DNA of 64,000 nucleotides from an uncultured Phycisphaeraceae bacterium (GCA_937899905.1 CALCCF010000103.1:1-64000), one strand, 5' to 3'; shown: positions 41,727 through 50,930, counted from the stretch's first letter. A program made the numbers and translations. The notes: generated by a model not told the origin, from the letters alone.

Positions 41727-42830
41727 GTGACTACCGCCGCCGACAGTCTCCCTCCCGCCCTCAAAGCCAAGCTCGACGAGCTCGCAACCCAATACCGCGA
41801 GGTCGGCGTCCAGCTCGAGGACCCCGAGGTCCTCGCCGACCACGAGCAGGTCCGCGACCTCTCGATCCGCCGCTCGGCCCTGGCGCCCGTGGTCGAGGGC
41901 TACGAGCGATTCAACGGCTTGCTCGAAGAGGCCGCCGAGCTGCGCCAAGCCATCGAGTCGGGCGAAGACCCCGAGCTGGTCGAGATGGCCAAGGCCGAGC
42001 TCCCAGGAATCGAAGAGCAAGCCACCAGCGAGATCGAGACCGTCAAGGCGGCACTGGTCTCCAGCGATGACAACCTCGTCGGCTCGGTCATCCTCGAGAT
42101 CCGTGCGGGCCCCGGCGGCGACGAGGCCCAGCTCTGCGACGCCGACCTCTTGGGCATGGACGAGAAGTTCGCCTCCAAGAAGGGCTGGGACTTCGAGACG
42201 CTCGACTTCACCGGCGGCGAGGGCCACGGCGGGCTCCGCTCGGTCAGCGTCAGCGCCAAGGGCGAGGGCGTGTGGGCCGAGCTCAGCTTCGAGGCCGGGG
42301 TTCATTCCGTCAAGCGTGTGCCCGCGACCGAGGCCCAGGGCCGCATCCACACCAGTACCGCCACCGTCGCCGTGCTGCCCGAGCCCAAGGCCGTCGAAGT
42401 AAAGATCGACTGGGGCAATGACGTCACCGAGCACATCACCACCGCCCAGGGCCCCGGCGGGCAGAACGTCAACAAGGTCGCCACGGCCGTCCACCTCGTG
42501 CACAACCCGACCGGCATTGAGGTGCGCATGCAAGAGAGCAAGAGCCAGCACCAGAACCGCGAGAAGGCGCGCCGCCTGCTCATGGCCCGGCTCTACGAGC
42601 TCCAGTTGCGCGAGGCCGAAGCCGAGCGGTCCGCGGCTCGCAAGGGCCAGATCGGCACCGGCGAGCGGTCCGAGAAGGTCCGCGTCTACCGCTACCAGGA
42701 CGGCATCGTGGCCGACCAACGCCTGGAAACCAAGCTCCAGCTCCGCCAGATCCTCTTCGACGGCGACCTCTCAACCCTCATGGCCGCCCTGATCGAGCAA
42801 CGCACCGCCCAACGGCTTGCGGACCTCTGA
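41727..42830 (+). CDS. prfA: Peptide chain release factor 1
   Basis: 367 aa. The catalytic GGQ tripeptide is at residues 244-246 (QGPGGQNVNK) and the codon-recognition PxT motif of RF1 reads PAT in KRVPATEAQGRIHTSTATVAVLPE, so it should terminate at UAA and UAG. The N-terminal coiled coil (LKAKLDELATQYREVGVQL) is normal. The start is GTG at 41727, since no ATG is available before the conserved region; the ORF-track extension is unsupported. prmC, often adjacent, is not here. Confidence 0.95.
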   Translation: MTTAADSLPPALKAKLDELATQYREVGVQLEDPEVLADHEQVRDLSIRRSALAPVVEGYERFNGLLEEAAELRQAIESGEDPELVEMAKAELPGIEEQATSEIETVKAALVSSDDNLVGSVILEIRAGPGGDEAQLCDADLLGMDEKFASKKGWDFETLDFTGGEGHGGLRSVSVSAKGEGVWAELSFEAGVHSVKRVPATEAQGRIHTSTATVAVLPEPKAVEVKIDWGNDVTEHITTAQGPGGQNVNKVATAVHLVHNPTGIEVRMQESKSQHQNREKARRLLMARLYELQLREAEAERSAARKGQIGTGERSEKVRVYRYQDGIVADQRLETKLQLRQILFDGDLSTLMAALIEQRTAQRLADL

Positions 42831-42845
42831 CTCCCGTTCAAGTCC

Positions 42846-43223
42846 ATGCCGTATCAGGACGATGCGCCAGCTATGGGACGAAAGCATGCTCTGCCGATGC
42901 TCACCGCAGCCGCGACCGCCACGACGGTGTTCGTCACCGTCGAGCCCAAGCAGGGCCAGGCCACGTTCGAGAAGCACGAACACGCGCCCGCGCTCCTGAT
43001 GGGCACGCTCGAGGGACGCGACCTCTCGGTACGCATCGAAGCGACCGAAGACGGCACGCGCTACTCGGTGATCGACGCTTCCGGCGCGATCGTCGCCAGC
43101 GGTCTCGATGCCAACACGCTGCGAGAGCGGTACCCGCTACTGGCCCCCGGCGCCTTCTACGCCACGGAGCAGGGCTCGCCGCTGGGCCCGCTCATGATGG
43201 TCCCCGACTCGCCAGGCTTCTGA
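42846..43223 (+). CDS. Small hypothetical protein
   Basis: 125 aa, not recognised. After a short N-terminal hydrophobic stretch (ALPMLTAAATATTVFVTV) that could be a signal or anchor, it has a beta-rich core (LLMGTLEGRDLSVRIEATEDGTRYSVIDASGAIVASGL) and ends YPLLAPGAFYATEQGSPLGPLM. It follows prfA by 15 bp and precedes nadD by 33 bp, so it probably belongs to the same transcript. Met at 42873 is an alternative start. Confidence 0.68.
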   Translation: MPYQDDAPAMGRKHALPMLTAAATATTVFVTVEPKQGQATFEKHEHAPALLMGTLEGRDLSVRIEATEDGTRYSVIDASGAIVASGLDANTLRERYPLLAPGAFYATEQGSPLGPLMMVPDSPGF

Positions 43224-43256
43224 TCGCGACGGAAGCCGCGAGCCCTACCGTCGATC

Positions 43257-43943
43257 GTGCCCGCAGCCGAACCGACGCCACTCGATATCCCCGCAGACGC
43301 CAAGCACATCGTGCTCTTCGGCGGCACGTTCGACCCGCCACACCAGGCCCACACACTACTCGCCGACCTCGCGCGACGCGAGATCGAACGCCGGCATGCC
43401 TGCTCGGCGTGGCTCGTGTTCATCCCCGCCGCTCGCTCGCCACACAAGGACAGCGCGCCCCACGCCACCGACGCGCAGCGTGTCGAGATGCTCCGCCTCG
43501 CGACCGACGGGATCGACCGGTGCACCGTGTGGACCGACGAGATCGACCGCGCAACGAGCGGTGAGCCCAGCTATTGGCTTACTACGCTCCAGCGCGCAAG
43601 AGTGCTCCTCGGCGACCGAGCGCTCTCCTTCATCATCGGCAGCGATCAAGCCGCCAGCTTCCATCGGTGGCGCGAGCCGCGAACCATGCTCGACCTCGCC
43701 GCACCGGTCGTCCTGCCACGTGAACCGATCATTTCAGCCACTTCTCTTCGGGAGGCCATGGCTCGAGCCGGGTTCTGGCGTGAGCGCGAGCTCGATGCAT
43801 GGGTGGAACGCCTAATCGTCACCGATGCCGTCGCCGCAGCGTCAACCGAGGTCCGCGAGGCACACGGTGCGCAAACAATAACCCCCGTGCATCCGGCGGT
43901 CGCCGAGTACGCGAGGGTGAACAAGCTCTACGCAAAGAGCTAG
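43257..43943 (+). CDS. nadD: Nicotinate-nucleotide adenylyltransferase-like protein
   Basis: 228 aa nucleotidyltransferase. The N-terminal motif GGTFDPPHQAH (the H/TxGH position), PAARSPHKDSAPHA, IGSDQAASFHRW and the C-terminal ISATSLREAM are the NadD blocks. It would join nicotinate mononucleotide and ATP to form deamido-NAD. The start is GTG at 43257. The C-terminus extends about 20 residues past the usual end. A pantetheine-phosphate adenylyltransferase (CoaD) is less likely because the PHK and IGSD...W blocks are NadD-like. Confidence 0.85.
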   Translation: MPAAEPTPLDIPADAKHIVLFGGTFDPPHQAHTLLADLARREIERRHACSAWLVFIPAARSPHKDSAPHATDAQRVEMLRLATDGIDRCTVWTDEIDRATSGEPSYWLTTLQRARVLLGDRALSFIIGSDQAASFHRWREPRTMLDLAAPVVLPREPIISATSLREAMARAGFWRERELDAWVERLIVTDAVAAASTEVREAHGAQTITPVHPAVAEYARVNKLYAKS

Positions 43944-43958
43944 ATCTATGAAGCAGGC

Positions 43959-45149
43959 TCAGGCGCCGGCCGTGACAGCTCCACCAACCGCAGCCTTCAA
44001 CTCGTCAACCTTGTCGGTCTTCTCCCAGCCGAAGAACGTGTGGCCGTCTCGTTCGAAGGGCTTTCGACCGAAGTGGCCGTGCCGCGCGGTCAGGCGATAG
44101 ATCGGCTTGCGCAACTGCAACGCGTCGATGATGCCGCGGGGCGTGAGCGGGAACACGCTGCGGATGGCCTTCTCGATCTTGCCCAGATCGGCCCGCTCGG
44201 TCCCGAAGCAGTCGATGTGCACGCTGGTCGGCTCGGCCACACCGATCGCGTAGCTCAGCTGCACCTCGCACACGTCGGCAAGCCCGGCGGCCACCACGTT
44301 CTTGGCAATGTACCTTGCCATGTACGCCGCCGAGCGATCGACCTTGGTCGGGTCCTTGCCGCTAAACGCCCCACCACCGTGGCGGCCGCGACCACCGTAG
44401 GTATCGACGATGATCTTGCGTCCGGTCAGCCCCGCGTCGCCGTGCGGCCCACCGATCTCGAAGCGGCCCGTCGGGTTCACGTGCACGGTGATGCCCGGGT
44501 TCCACCACTCGCCGAGCACGGGCTTGAAAATGTGCTCGATGACGTCCTTGCGGAGCTGGTCTTGCTTGTCGTTCCAGCTCTTGTCGTGCTGCGTGCTCAT
44601 CAGTACGGTGTCAACGCGCACCGGCTTCAGCCCGTCGTACTCGATCGTCACCTGGCTCTTGGCGTCGGGACGCAGCCCAGGGATGATGCCCTCGCGGCGC
44701 ACGTGCGCTTGCTGCTCGACCAATCGGTGCGAGAGTTGGATCGGCAGCGGCATGAGCGCGTCGGTCTCGTTGCAAGCGAAGCCGAACATGAGGCCCTGGT
44801 CGCCCGCACCCTCGCGATCAACGCCCTGGGCGATGTCTGGACTCTGCTTGTTGAGCGCGACGAGCACTGCGCACGAATCGCAATCGAAGCGCATGTGCGC
44901 GTCGTCATAGCCGATCTCGCGGATGGTGTCGCGCACAACGTCCTGAATGTCGACGTAGGTGCTGGTGGTGACCTCGCCGGCCACAACGACCAGGCCGGTG
45001 GCCACCATGGTCTCAACGGCGACACGCGAGTGCGGGTCGTCGGCCAGCATGACATCGAGGATCGCGTCGGAGATCTGGTCGGCCACCTTGTCGGGATGGC
45101 CCATCGACACGGACTCGGACGTGAAAAGGTACATTCGATCGTCGGGCAT
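43959..45149 (-). CDS. metK: S-adenosylmethionine synthase
   Basis: 396 aa. Start at ATG 45149 ([28 protein letters not shown]). The ATP-binding GHPDK, the loop [19 protein letters not shown]-type block and the phosphate-binding [19 protein letters not shown] (residues about 275-290) are all conserved. The enzyme makes SAM from methionine and ATP. The gene is divergent from purM and has a 5' leader of up to about 145 bp that contains a hairpin, but I do not recognise a SAM riboswitch class in it. Confidence 0.97.
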   Translation of the reverse strand: MPDDRMYLFTSESVSMGHPDKVADQISDAILDVMLADDPHSRVAVETMVATGLVVVAGEVTTSTYVDIQDVVRDTIREIGYDDAHMRFDCDSCAVLVALNKQSPDIAQGVDREGAGDQGLMFGFACNETDALMPLPIQLSHRLVEQQAHVRREGIIPGLRPDAKSQVTIEYDGLKPVRVDTVLMSTQHDKSWNDKQDQLRKDVIEHIFKPVLGEWWNPGITVHVNPTGRFEIGGPHGDAGLTGRKIIVDTYGGRGRHGGGAFSGKDPTKVDRSAAYMARYIAKNVVAAGLADVCEVQLSYAIGVAEPTSVHIDCFGTERADLGKIEKAIRSVFPLTPRGIIDALQLRKPIYRLTARHGHFGRKPFERDGHTFFGWEKTDKVDELKAAVGGAVTAGA

Positions 45150-45185
45150 AGAGCGACGGTCCCCTTGGCGCGCGGCCAATGCGGA

Positions 45186-45214
45186 GCCCCCGTGGTTTTC
45201 TGCGTGGCGGGGGC
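45186..45214 (-). promoter_or_regulatory. Hairpin in the metK leader
   Basis: On the minus strand GCCCCCG and CGGGGGC pair over 7 bp around a 15-nt loop that includes AGAAAACCA. It lies 37-65 bases upstream of the metK start. It does not match the SAM-I or SAM-II consensus as I know them, so the annotation is only a possible leader structure. Confidence 0.3.
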
Positions 45215-45294
45215 GCCTCGGTCGGTCGAAGAGTCTAGCGACCAAAGGCCCACAAACCCGCCATACCTGCGGACCGCCCGACCTACGCTTGCGG

Positions 45295-46467
45295 ATGCCC
45301 ACTTCCGCCGGCAAGACCAAGCCACAGTCCCGGCCCAACCCCAGCTCGAGATCCCGACGTCCCCGTGCCAAGTCGACGCCTGGCGCGAAGCGAGGGCGGG
45401 GCGGCGGCCTGACCTACGCCGAGTCGGGGGTCGATATCGACGCGGGCGACCGGTTCACCCAGGCCATCTCAGGCTTCATGCGCCGCACCCACGGGCCCCG
45501 CGTGCTGTCCAACGACGGCGGATTCGCAGGCCTCTTCCGCCTCGACTTCAACGAGCGGCTCTTCCAACGCAACTACAAGGAACCCGTGCTCGTCGCCGCG
45601 ACCGACGGCGTCGGTACCAAGCTGCGCCTGGCCCGCGACATGGACACCTTCGACACCGTCGGCATCGACCTCGTCGCCATGTGCGTCAACGACCTCATCG
45701 TTGAGGCCGCCGAGCCGCTGTTCTTCCTCGATTACCTGGCCATCCCCCGCGTCGAGCACGGCATGCTCGTCGATCTGGTCAAGGGCGTCTCCAAGGGGTG
45801 CCAGATCGCCGGATGCTCCTTGCTGGGCGGCGAGACGGCCGAGCTCCCCGGCATCTACCCTGAGGGCGAGTTCGACATGGCCGGCTTCGCCGTCGGCGTT
45901 GTCGAGCTCCGCAAGGCCACCAGCAACATGAAGGTCGAGCCCGGTGACGTCATCTTGGGACTGGGTTCCGATGGCGTGCATTCCAACGGCTTTAGCCTCG
46001 TCCGCCGCGTCGTCGAGCACGCCAAGCTCGACCTCCAAACCGTCTATCCCCAGCTCGACCCCGAGCGCACGCTCGGCCAGGTCCTGCTCACGCCAACACG
46101 TATCTACGCCCCAAGCGTTGTCAGGCTGCTTCGTGGCTATCGCGTCAAGCGGGTCATCTCGGGCATGGCCCATATCACCGGCGGCGGCCTGGCCGGCAAC
46201 CTCGAACGCTCGCTCCAACCCGGCGTGGACGCCATCCTGGACAGGTCGGCATGGACCGTCCCGCCCATCTTCCGCTTCCTCAAGAAGCAGGGCGGCATCC
46301 GCGGCCCTGAGATGGACAAGGTCTTCAACATGGGCGTGGGCTACTGCGTCATCGTCCGCCCCGCCTTCGCCGACGCCGTAGCCGACAAGCTCGCTCGCAG
46401 CGGTGAACGGGTGACCCGAATCGGCTCGATCCGGCCTGGGGCCGGCCGCGTGCGGTTCCGCTCGTGA
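45295..46467 (+). CDS. purM: Phosphoribosylformylglycinamidine cyclo-ligase
   Basis: 390 aa. AIR synthetase of purine synthesis (ATP-dependent ring closure). Conserved blocks: [65 protein letters not shown] and [15 protein letters not shown]. The protein starts with a basic, Ser/Pro/Lys-rich extension of about 35 residues before the fold, which is not typical of PurM (usually about 345 aa). No start codon occurs between it and the fold, so it is either real or the gene uses an unusual start. Other purine genes are not adjacent. Confidence 0.95.
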   Translation: MPTSAGKTKPQSRPNPSSRSRRPRAKSTPGAKRGRGGGLTYAESGVDIDAGDRFTQAISGFMRRTHGPRVLSNDGGFAGLFRLDFNERLFQRNYKEPVLVAATDGVGTKLRLARDMDTFDTVGIDLVAMCVNDLIVEAAEPLFFLDYLAIPRVEHGMLVDLVKGVSKGCQIAGCSLLGGETAELPGIYPEGEFDMAGFAVGVVELRKATSNMKVEPGDVILGLGSDGVHSNGFSLVRRVVEHAKLDLQTVYPQLDPERTLGQVLLTPTRIYAPSVVRLLRGYRVKRVISGMAHITGGGLAGNLERSLQPGVDAILDRSAWTVPPIFRFLKKQGGIRGPEMDKVFNMGVGYCVIVRPAFADAVADKLARSGERVTRIGSIRPGAGRVRFRS

Positions 46468-46581
46468 TGTTCGCAATGCGTCAGGTTCTTCTGCACGACT
46501 TGACGCGATTTTCATGGTTTATAAGGGATAAACCCAACTGCACCCATTCCCCTCTTCAGCACGAAAGGGATGGTGATCCGG

Positions 46582-46606
46582 TGTGTCTCTGGTATACTGA
46601 GACACA
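46582..46606 (+). promoter_or_regulatory. Extended -10 promoter framed by an 8-bp inverted repeat
   Basis: TGTGTCTC and GAGACACA form a perfect 8-bp inverted repeat around TGGTATACT, which contains a TGN-TATACT extended -10 element (46590-46598). A poor -35 (TGGTGA, 46571) is consistent with an extended -10 promoter. A regulator bound to the repeat would block RNA polymerase. Transcription would start near 46605 and run into the pseudopilin gene at 46788. Confidence 0.5.
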
Positions 46607-46611
46607 TAGGG

Positions 46612-46635
46612 GAGGCAGCGGCACGTGCCGCCCTC
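46612..46635 (+). promoter_or_regulatory. Leader hairpin upstream of the pseudopilin gene
   Basis: GAGG-CA-GCGGC-ACGT-GCCGC-CCTC folds into a hairpin with the palindromic core GCGGCACGTGCCGC (46618-46631). It would sit at the 5' end of the RNA made from the promoter just upstream and may stabilise or regulate it. The rest of the roughly 320-bp gap up to 46788 contains no convincing gene. Confidence 0.45.
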
Positions 46636-46787
46636 TGTTGTATGGCAACGCCTAAGCCACGAGGGCGAGGGCGCAAACGGGTTGTTTTTGGTCCGCATCT
46701 TCTGTCGGTGTTCCCTCGGTTTGGCGTTCGCCCGGCCGACCGGCAACTGCCAAGGGCCAGGCAAGCCACACAGACGGGGACTGTTCA

Positions 46788-47789
46788 ATGCGAGTGCAAC
46801 GACTCGGCCGTGGTCACCAAGCCCAAAGGGCAGGGGCCTTTACGCTCATCGAACTCTTGGTGGTCATCGCGATCATCGCGCTGCTCATCAGCATCCTGTT
46901 GCCCTCGCTGGGGAACGCTCGCACGGCCGCGCAGGCCACGGTGAGCGTCTCGAACCTGCGCCAGATGGGTCTGAGCACGTTCAACTACGCCTCGGATCAC
47001 AAGGAAGCGTGGCTCAACCCCTACGACCGCGATGATGAGGGCGGCCCCCTGCCTCGCGGGTGGATCCGCGTTCCGGGCCGCTACGAGCGCGATCGCGCAG
47101 CCTGGAACATGGCCGGCTCCATCGCCGAGCGCGTCAGCGAGCCGTTCGCGATGCACGCGACCAGCCTCCTGCTGCACTACGTCTCCGATGGCCCCAGCGG
47201 TCTCACCGACAAGACGCAGTTCGCCCCCGGCGACTACACGGTGATCCAGCGGTTCAAGGAGATCACCCAGGGCATCGGTGAGTTCGACGACTACATCTGG
47301 GACGGCTCGTACTTCTACTCGCCGACCATGTACCTTCGACCCGAGCGGTACGAGACCGAGGATCTCGTCCGCACGCAGTGGGCCGACTTCCGCCGCAACC
47401 GCATCGATGATGCCCTCTGGCCGAGCCAGAAGGTCGTGTGGTTCGAGCGCTTCGACTTCACGAAGCCGTTCCGCACCCAGGAGAGCGGCGCCCGCGTCCG
47501 CTTCTTCCCGAACTGGAACAACCCCGTCGCTACGCCGAACGTGATGGTTGCCGACGGCAGCGCCCGACAGGTGATCATCGCCGACATCATCGGCCAGACC
47601 CAGTCAGACAACGAGGAGGTCGCTCGTATCTACACGCCCAGCGGCTTGTGGAACCCGCCCACCTCGTGGCTGCAGCGGTACTCGATGGACAAGGATGGGT
47701 TCGAGAATGGTGAGAACGACACCATCGCCCATCCCGCGTTCTTCTGGGCGACCCGTGATGGCATCCGCGGCCAGGACATCTACCGCTAA
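46788..47789 (+). CDS. Pseudopilin-like protein with prepilin N-terminal methylation signal
   Basis: 333 aa. A basic leader (about 16 residues) is followed by the prepilin peptidase site and the hydrophobic helix [26 protein letters not shown], then the planctomycete-type continuation [21 protein letters not shown]. The C-terminal part carries a degenerate ADG motif ([12 protein letters not shown]). GGGGA lies 7 bases before the ATG. Proteins of this kind are numerous in planctomycetes; their role (type II secretion-like filaments or surface fibres) is unproven. It overlaps the next small gene by one base (TAATG). Confidence 0.9.
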   Translation: MRVQRLGRGHQAQRAGAFTLIELLVVIAIIALLISILLPSLGNARTAAQATVSVSNLRQMGLSTFNYASDHKEAWLNPYDRDDEGGPLPRGWIRVPGRYERDRAAWNMAGSIAERVSEPFAMHATSLLLHYVSDGPSGLTDKTQFAPGDYTVIQRFKEITQGIGEFDDYIWDGSYFYSPTMYLRPERYETEDLVRTQWADFRRNRIDDALWPSQKVVWFERFDFTKPFRTQESGARVRFFPNWNNPVATPNVMVADGSARQVIIADIIGQTQSDNEEVARIYTPSGLWNPPTSWLQRYSMDKDGFENGENDTIAHPAFFWATRDGIRGQDIYR

Positions 47790-48064
47790 TGGGCGGCGTC
47801 CAGGACCTGATCGAGAACATCAAGTACGCCGACGCGGCTCTCAAGAAGAAGATCATCTTGGGATCCGTCGCTGGCGTGCTCTTCCTCGTGGCCGGCGTCT
47901 TCCTCATTCGAACCGTGTTTGGCGGGAGTGTCGCGGAGATGCCTACGGAAACCGAGCAGGCCGCTCTCGAGTTGCGTGAACAACTCGATGGCGACAGCTC
48001 GGCGCAGACCGAGGTCGACGATCCGCAGCCGTTCACAAACAAGGCGGCGCCGCCGCCGCGTTAA
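47789..48064 (+). CDS. Small single-pass membrane protein linked to the pseudopilin
   Basis: 91 aa. One membrane segment (IILGSVAGVLFLVAGVFLIRTVF) follows a short N-terminal cytoplasmic helix; the C-terminal half is acidic and ends in Pro (NKAAPPPR). Its ATG shares a base with the pseudopilin stop (TAATG), so translation is coupled. Family not recognised; it may help anchor or assemble the pseudopilin. A clear terminator follows 36 bp downstream, closing a two-gene transcript. Confidence 0.78.
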   Translation: MGGVQDLIENIKYADAALKKKIILGSVAGVLFLVAGVFLIRTVFGGSVAEMPTETEQAALELREQLDGDSSAQTEVDDPQPFTNKAAPPPR

Positions 48065-48099
48065 GCGGACGAGGATCTCAACCAAAGCAATGCATGCGG

Positions 48100-48129
48100 C
48101 CCCCGGACTTAGTCTGGGGGTTTTTCTTT
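48100..48129 (+). terminator. Rho-independent terminator after the pseudopilin unit
   Basis: CCCCCGGA / TCTGGGGG stem (8 bp, one G-U wobble) with loop CTTAG, immediately followed by TTTTTCTTT. It is the clearest intrinsic terminator in the window. Confidence 0.9.
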
Positions 48130-48208
48130 CCGATGGAATACTCCAAAGTCTGCTGAGCAGAACGATGGTCTTGGCGGCAACCAAAGACTCGACAGCTGCG
48201 CCCAACAC

Positions 48209-49471
48209 TCAGCGAGCGCGGGCGGCGGCACCTACAGCCTCGGCAATCCTCTCGGCAAGCGGACGCGGTGCGCGCGAGCTATCCGCAAGCGTTAGTGATC
48301 CACCTGGATCGCCACCCTCGGCAAGCGCGCCTGGCACACGGTGCACGGACCGCACCATCCACGATCGGCCCTCGATCGAATAGGCAAGACCGCCCGAATC
48401 GAAGGCCGAGCGCGGAAGCCAGTCTGGCGTTTCTTCCAGCGCCAGGACGCGGACCGGCTGTGGCAGAGCGCTCGTCGATCGCACGACGCGCTGGAAGACC
48501 GCCGCGACCCGTGGCTCACCAACGGCCAAGACGATAACCCGCGCATCCAACAGCTCGGCGATCGCAGCAAGCTCAGCCTCGGCGAGGGCACCGGCGATCA
48601 GCGTTCGCGCCTCATCATTCCTCGCGTCGAGCGCGAGCATGACGACGTTGACTGTGCCATCGGCAAGGGCGCGCATCGATGTCGGCCGACGACGTGCGTC
48701 CACACCAAGCGCATCGCCAAACGCCATGCCGGGCGCGAGGTCCCGGCGCTCCCGCCCGAGATCGGAAATCGAACGCACAAGAGTGCCGTCGAGCGGCGGC
48801 GGCTTGAACATCGATCGAAAGTCCCCCGACTGACCATCGGCACCGGATTCGATCTGGGCCCACAGCACCGATTCGCCAGCTTGCCGAATCGTGAATCCGC
48901 TCAGGCGTCCATCATCACTAACCTGGAGGGACACCGAAGCGTCATCGGCCACACCGAGGTACGTGTTCGACTGCCCTTCTCCAAGCCGCGACCAGACAGG
49001 GTCGTTCAACACGCCGAGCAGCGGCGAGTCGGCGTCTCCGAACGCCAGATCGATTTGCGGCACCCAAATGGGCGGAAGCACACGCTCGAGAGCCTCTCGC
49101 CCGAACGGATCGTCCAGGAGCGACACAAACACGCGCGACGGGTCAGATGCCCGCCACGCAACCAAGCGACCCGGCTCAGCGATCACCCGCAACGGATCTG
49201 AGTCTCCTAACGCGAACGCGAGAGCGGGCGACGGCGTGCGCCGAAGAGCAAGCACCAGACCGCTCCGACGCACAACGCGACCCTCGGACAGCGTCGCGAC
49301 CGAGATTCGCTCCAGAACGCCGTCCTGGCGATACGCCCCGCGCAGCCGGGCTAATACATCGCTCGCAGCACCCGATTCGGCCTGATCGACCGCAGCGACC
49401 TGGGCGTCCTGCACCCTCGGATTGCCCAGGATCAGTCCCGCCGAGATCACGGACGCAAGCACGAAGCTCAT
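48209..49471 (-). CDS. Predicted exported protein, possibly LolA/DUF2092-like
   Basis: 420 aa. The N-terminus looks like a signal peptide (SFVLASVISAGLILG). Residues 40-230 show the alternating strand pattern of a LolA-like periplasmic fold (LRGAYRQDGVLERISVATLSEG; LGDSDPLRVIAEPGRLVAW; VSLQVSDDGRLSGFTIR). The C-terminal half resembles a thiol-oxidoreductase-type alpha/beta region (VIVLAVGEPRVAAVFQ) but has no CxxC. Its ATG overlaps the folK stop (ATGA), so it is the last gene of that transcript. The assignment is tentative. Confidence 0.65.
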   Translation of the reverse strand: MSFVLASVISAGLILGNPRVQDAQVAAVDQAESGAASDVLARLRGAYRQDGVLERISVATLSEGRVVRRSGLVLALRRTPSPALAFALGDSDPLRVIAEPGRLVAWRASDPSRVFVSLLDDPFGREALERVLPPIWVPQIDLAFGDADSPLLGVLNDPVWSRLGEGQSNTYLGVADDASVSLQVSDDGRLSGFTIRQAGESVLWAQIESGADGQSGDFRSMFKPPPLDGTLVRSISDLGRERRDLAPGMAFGDALGVDARRRPTSMRALADGTVNVVMLALDARNDEARTLIAGALAEAELAAIAELLDARVIVLAVGEPRVAAVFQRVVRSTSALPQPVRVLALEETPDWLPRSAFDSGGLAYSIEGRSWMVRSVHRVPGALAEGGDPGGSLTLADSSRAPRPLAERIAEAVGAAARAR

Positions 49472-50004
49472 GGCGTCACTCTACGTTCCAAAGACGAGAG
49501 CACCTGCGAAACGCTCTGTCCCCACCCCGGCGGCACGAGGCCCGGGGCCAGATCGGCAAGCGGCTCCAACACGAATCGCCGCTCGGCCATCCTCGGATGC
49601 GGCACGACCAAGCCGGGCTGATCGATCGCCACATCGCCGAAGACCAGCAGGTCGAGATCGAGTGTGCGTGGCCCCCACCGTTTTTCCTTCGAGCGGTCCC
49701 GCCCGAATCGTCGCTCCAGGTCGAGCAACGCATCGAGAAGCTCCCGAGCCGAGCACTCCACATCGAGCATGGCCACCGCATTGATGAAGTCAGGCTGGTC
49801 CTCGACACCTACGGGCGACGTGGTGTACAACCGGCTCGTTGCGATGACACGGACGCCGGGGATCGAGCCCATCTCGTGGGCCGCTCGGATAACCGAGCCG
49901 CTCGAATCCCCCATATTGCTGCCAAGGCCGATGAAAGCTCGTCTTCCGATGGACCGCGACGAGTCCGGATCGGCTGGCCAGTCTTGGTCGGATAGGTACG
50001 CCAC
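49468..50004 (-). CDS. folK: 2-amino-4-hydroxy-6-hydroxymethyldihydropteridine pyrophosphokinase
   Basis: 178 aa from GTG 50004. HPPK motifs are complete: FIGLGSNMGD at the start of the fold, YTTSPVGVEDQPDFINAV, FGRDRSKEKRWGPRTLDLDLLVFGD and VPHPRMAERRFVLEPLADLAP. The enzyme transfers pyrophosphate from ATP to the pterin in folate synthesis. The ORF-track start (TTG 50037) lies within a terminator hairpin, so a later start is more likely; no ATG exists before the fold. It overlaps the downstream gene by 4 bp. It sits just beyond the flagellar cluster, with its own transcript likely. Confidence 0.9.
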   Translation of the reverse strand: MAYLSDQDWPADPDSSRSIGRRAFIGLGSNMGDSSGSVIRAAHEMGSIPGVRVIATSRLYTTSPVGVEDQPDFINAVAMLDVECSARELLDALLDLERRFGRDRSKEKRWGPRTLDLDLLVFGDVAIDQPGLVVPHPRMAERRFVLEPLADLAPGLVPPGWGQSVSQVLSSLERRVTP

Positions 50005-50016
50005 ACCGAATGAAAG

Positions 50017-50044
50017 CGGCTGCTCGCCTTGAGGCAAGCAGCCG
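50017..50044 (-). terminator. Terminator hairpin between fliA and folK
   Basis: On the minus strand CGGCTGCTTGCC-TCAA-GGCGAGCAGCCG forms a 12-bp stem with one G-U wobble, followed by CTTTCATT. It lies 32 bp past the fliA stop and would end the flagellar transcript. Confidence 0.75.
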
Positions 50045-50075
50045 ACGCCGTTGATTCCAGCTATCGAACCCCGAC

Positions 50076-50930
50076 TCAGTCGACGGGCTCGAGCTCGCGC
50101 GTGCGATGCTGCATCTGGGCCTTGAGGCGTTCGAGGATGGCGCTGTGCATCTGGCTGACGCGCGATTCGGACAGTGCCAACGTCGCGCCGATCTCCTTCA
50201 TCGTCATGTTCTCGTAGTAGTACAAGATAACGATGAGCCGCTCCGACCGGCTGAGCCCCTTGGTCAGCATGTCGCGCAGGTCCTTTCGCTGCATCGTGCG
50301 GACCGGGTTGTCGCCGCCGTCGCGCATGACCTCGAGGTCGCGGGTCTCGCCGCTATGCCCGTCGGTCGCCTTGCGCGTCATCGACATCGTCGACACGGCG
50401 CGGCTGTCACGACGGATCTTCTCGAATTCCTCTCGCCCAACGCCGAGCCGGCTGGCGATCTGGTCGTCCGTCGCTGGCTTGCCGCTCTCGGCCTCGATCG
50501 CGCGTCGTACGCCCTCAACCTTGGTCGAGCGGCTGCGCACCAGACGCGGCACCCAGTCCATCGCGCGAAGCTCGTCGAGGATCGCGCCCTGCACGCGCCG
50601 GGCGCAGTACGTCTCGAACTTCACGTTCTTGTCGAGCTGGAACGCCGAGATCGCGCCCATCAGGCCGAACATGCCGGCCTGCACGAGATCCTCGACATCC
50701 ACCTCGTCGGGCAGCCGGGCGTGGATGCGCTCGGCGTTGTACCGGACAATGGGCAGGTACTTTTCCCATAGGAAGTTGCGGATCTCTTCGCTCGGCTTGG
50801 ACGCGTAGAGCTTCCAGACCTCGCGGATATCCATCGCGTCGTACTTCGACACGCCCGGCGCAGAGGACTCAGACGTCGACATACGCGAACGCGAAGACCG
50901 AAACGTTGAAGACTTGAGAGCGGTCGTCAT
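50076..50930 (-). CDS. fliA: FliA/WhiG-family sigma factor (sigma-28 type)
   Basis: 284 aa. Region 2 (EDLVQAGMFGLMGAISAFQLDKNVKFETYCARRVQGAILDELRAMDW), region 3 (KPATDDQIASRLGVGREEF) and region 4 (LSRSERLIVILYYYENMTMKEIGATLALSESRVSQMHSAIL) are all typical of FliA. It should direct late flagellar transcription. AGGGAG lies 8 bases before the ATG. It is the last gene of the flagellar run and is followed by a terminator. The Ser/Arg-rich first 30 residues are an extension compared with enteric FliA; no FlgM is seen. Confidence 0.95.
   Translation of the reverse strand: MTTALKSSTFRSSRSRMSTSESSAPGVSKYDAMDIREVWKLYASKPSEEIRNFLWEKYLPIVRYNAERIHARLPDEVDVEDLVQAGMFGLMGAISAFQLDKNVKFETYCARRVQGAILDELRAMDWVPRLVRSRSTKVEGVRRAIEAESGKPATDDQIASRLGVGREEFEKIRRDSRAVSTMSMTRKATDGHSGETRDLEVMRDGGDNPVRTMQRKDLRDMLTKGLSRSERLIVILYYYENMTMKEIGATLALSESRVSQMHSAILERLKAQMQHRTRELEPVD

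Noticed and set aside
45150-45294. SAM riboswitch upstream of metK
   Set aside because: A hairpin is present but the conserved cores of SAM-I, SAM-II or SAM-IV are not seen.
46500-46525. TTGACG ... TATAAG as a promoter after purM
   Set aside because: The spacing is only 14 bp, too short for a sigma-70 promoter; the extended -10 at 46590 is better.
46468-46787. Cyclic-di-GMP or other riboswitch in the pseudopilin leader (GGGCGCAAACGGG stretch)
   Set aside because: Only a short resemblance to GEMM; the conserved helices are not formed. A covariance search (Infernal with Rfam) would decide.
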